A DNA stretch of 5,779 nt, taken from NCBI GenBank assembly GCA_964642165.1, contig CAZXOC010000389.1:1-5779 (forward strand), read 5' to 3'. Origin of the DNA: CAYRVX01 sp964642165 (GTDB taxonomy: Bacteria > Planctomycetota > Phycisphaerae > SM23-33). How positions within the stretch are numbered: the first letter of the stretch is position 1; each line of letters begins with the position of its first letter. This document shows, piece by piece, positions 5,335 through 5,779 of the stretch. The notes under the pieces were generated by a model that worked only from the letters and a program-made list of their open reading frames with translations, did not search any database and was not told where the DNA came from. The position numbers and the translations under genes were made by a program.

Positions 5335-5779
5335 GTGTGCGTGTCCCTCGGATGGTGCGCCGCGGTGGCGGGCCCGGCCCGAGCCCGGGCGGCGGGCGCG
5401 AAGGCCAAGGGCCCGGTGAAGGTGTTCATCCTGGCCGGGCAGTCGAACATGCAGGGGGACGGGCACGTCGGCCCGGCGGACAAGAAGGGCACGCTGGAGT
5501 ACCTGGTCAAGTCCTCGGACAAGGCGGGGCGGTTCCGGCACCTGGTGGGCGCCGGCGGTAAATGGGCCGTTCGGGATGACGTGTGGTTCTTCCAGCGCAG
5601 GACGCAGCGCACCGGCCGGGGCGCAAAGCGGAAGATCGAGACGTCCGACTTTGCGGGCAAGCTGACGGCCGGGCTCAGCGGCACGGCTGCGAGGCCGCGG
5701 ATCGGCCCGGAGCTCCAGTTCGGCCACGTGATGGGCGACCACTTCGACGAGCAGGTGCTGCTGATCAAGACGGCCTGGG
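5335..5779 (+). CDS. SASA-domain carbohydrate esterase (sialate O-acetylesterase-like), 3' end outside window
   Basis: This is the 5' part of a gene that runs off the window, with 148 codons visible from GTG 5335. The first residues (CVSLGWCAAVAGPARARA) look like the core and cleavage region of a signal peptide whose charged start is missing. The domain begins with VKVFILAGQSNMQGDG (28-43), the SGNH-like block I of SASA/CE6 esterases, with Ser37 as the expected nucleophile. GKWAVRDDVWF and IGPELQFGHVMGD (123-135) are further family-typical segments; the C-terminal Asp/His pair would lie beyond the window. Members remove acetyl groups from sugars such as sialic acid or xylan; the substrate here is unknown and export is likely. 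The start is uncertain: GTG 5308 has the best ribosome binding site, but TGA follows at 5317, so 5335 or 5341 are the first starts after the stop. The gene is divergent from the glucanase. Confidence 0.75.
   Translation, partial: MCVSLGWCAAVAGPARARAAGAKAKGPVKVFILAGQSNMQGDGHVGPADKKGTLEYLVKSSDKAGRFRHLVGAGGKWAVRDDVWFFQRRTQRTGRGAKRKIETSDFAGKLTAGLSGTAARPRIGPELQFGHVMGDHFDEQVLLIKTAW

Noticed and set aside
4885..5768. Two long minus-strand open frames across the divergent gap and the esterase
   Set aside because: They are antisense to the SASA domain and low in complexity (Arg/Pro/Ala), with no domain; they are typical GC-rich shadows.

Overview
The window looks like a piece of a GC-rich, Gram-negative, polysaccharide-degrading bacterium. 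Planctomycetota or a relative in the PVC group is my best guess. The reasons are the mix of secreted M66 peptidase, GH144-type glucanase and SASA-type esterase, the long gene-poor GC-rich gaps, and intergenic repeat styles that I recall from planctomycete genomes. This is inferred from gene content and composition, not from a marker gene.

Layout, left to right. (1) 1-1478, plus strand: the 3' part of an M66 (StcE/TagA-like) zinc metallopeptidase gene; its 5' end lies outside the window. (2) 1479-2125: about 650 bases without a convincing gene. It holds a planctomycete-style dispersed-repeat candidate, two strong hairpins, a degenerate 8-base tandem repeat and a possible promoter. (3) 2126-3292, plus: a secreted, probably TIM-barrel, putative glycoside hydrolase of the poorly characterised GHL type. 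(4) 3293-3538: a short convergent gap with small hairpins. (5) 3539-4888, minus: a secreted glucoamylase-like / GH144 endo-beta-1,2-glucanase-type enzyme with all candidate acidic residues present. (6) 4889-5307: a divergent, very GC-rich gap with a minus-strand promoter candidate and a good ribosome binding site for the last gene. (7) About 5335 to the window edge, plus: the 5' part of a SASA-domain (sialate O-acetylesterase / CE6-like) carbohydrate esterase. Its most natural start is followed by an in-frame TGA at codon 4.

The three genes whose 5' ends are visible all seem to encode exported proteins, and M66 peptidases are normally secreted too. The common theme is breakdown of external glycans and glycoproteins: a peptidase of a mucinase family, a de-acetylating esterase, a beta-glucanase and one glycosidase of unknown substrate. 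They do not form a single operon: the orientations are plus, plus, minus, plus with large gaps, so any joint role is inferred from content. I found no RNA gene, CRISPR array, intact mobile element or clearly new multi-gene system. The most notable signals are the early TGA in the esterase gene, substitutions at two conserved metzincin positions in the peptidase, and the repeat-rich gap at 1479-2125.
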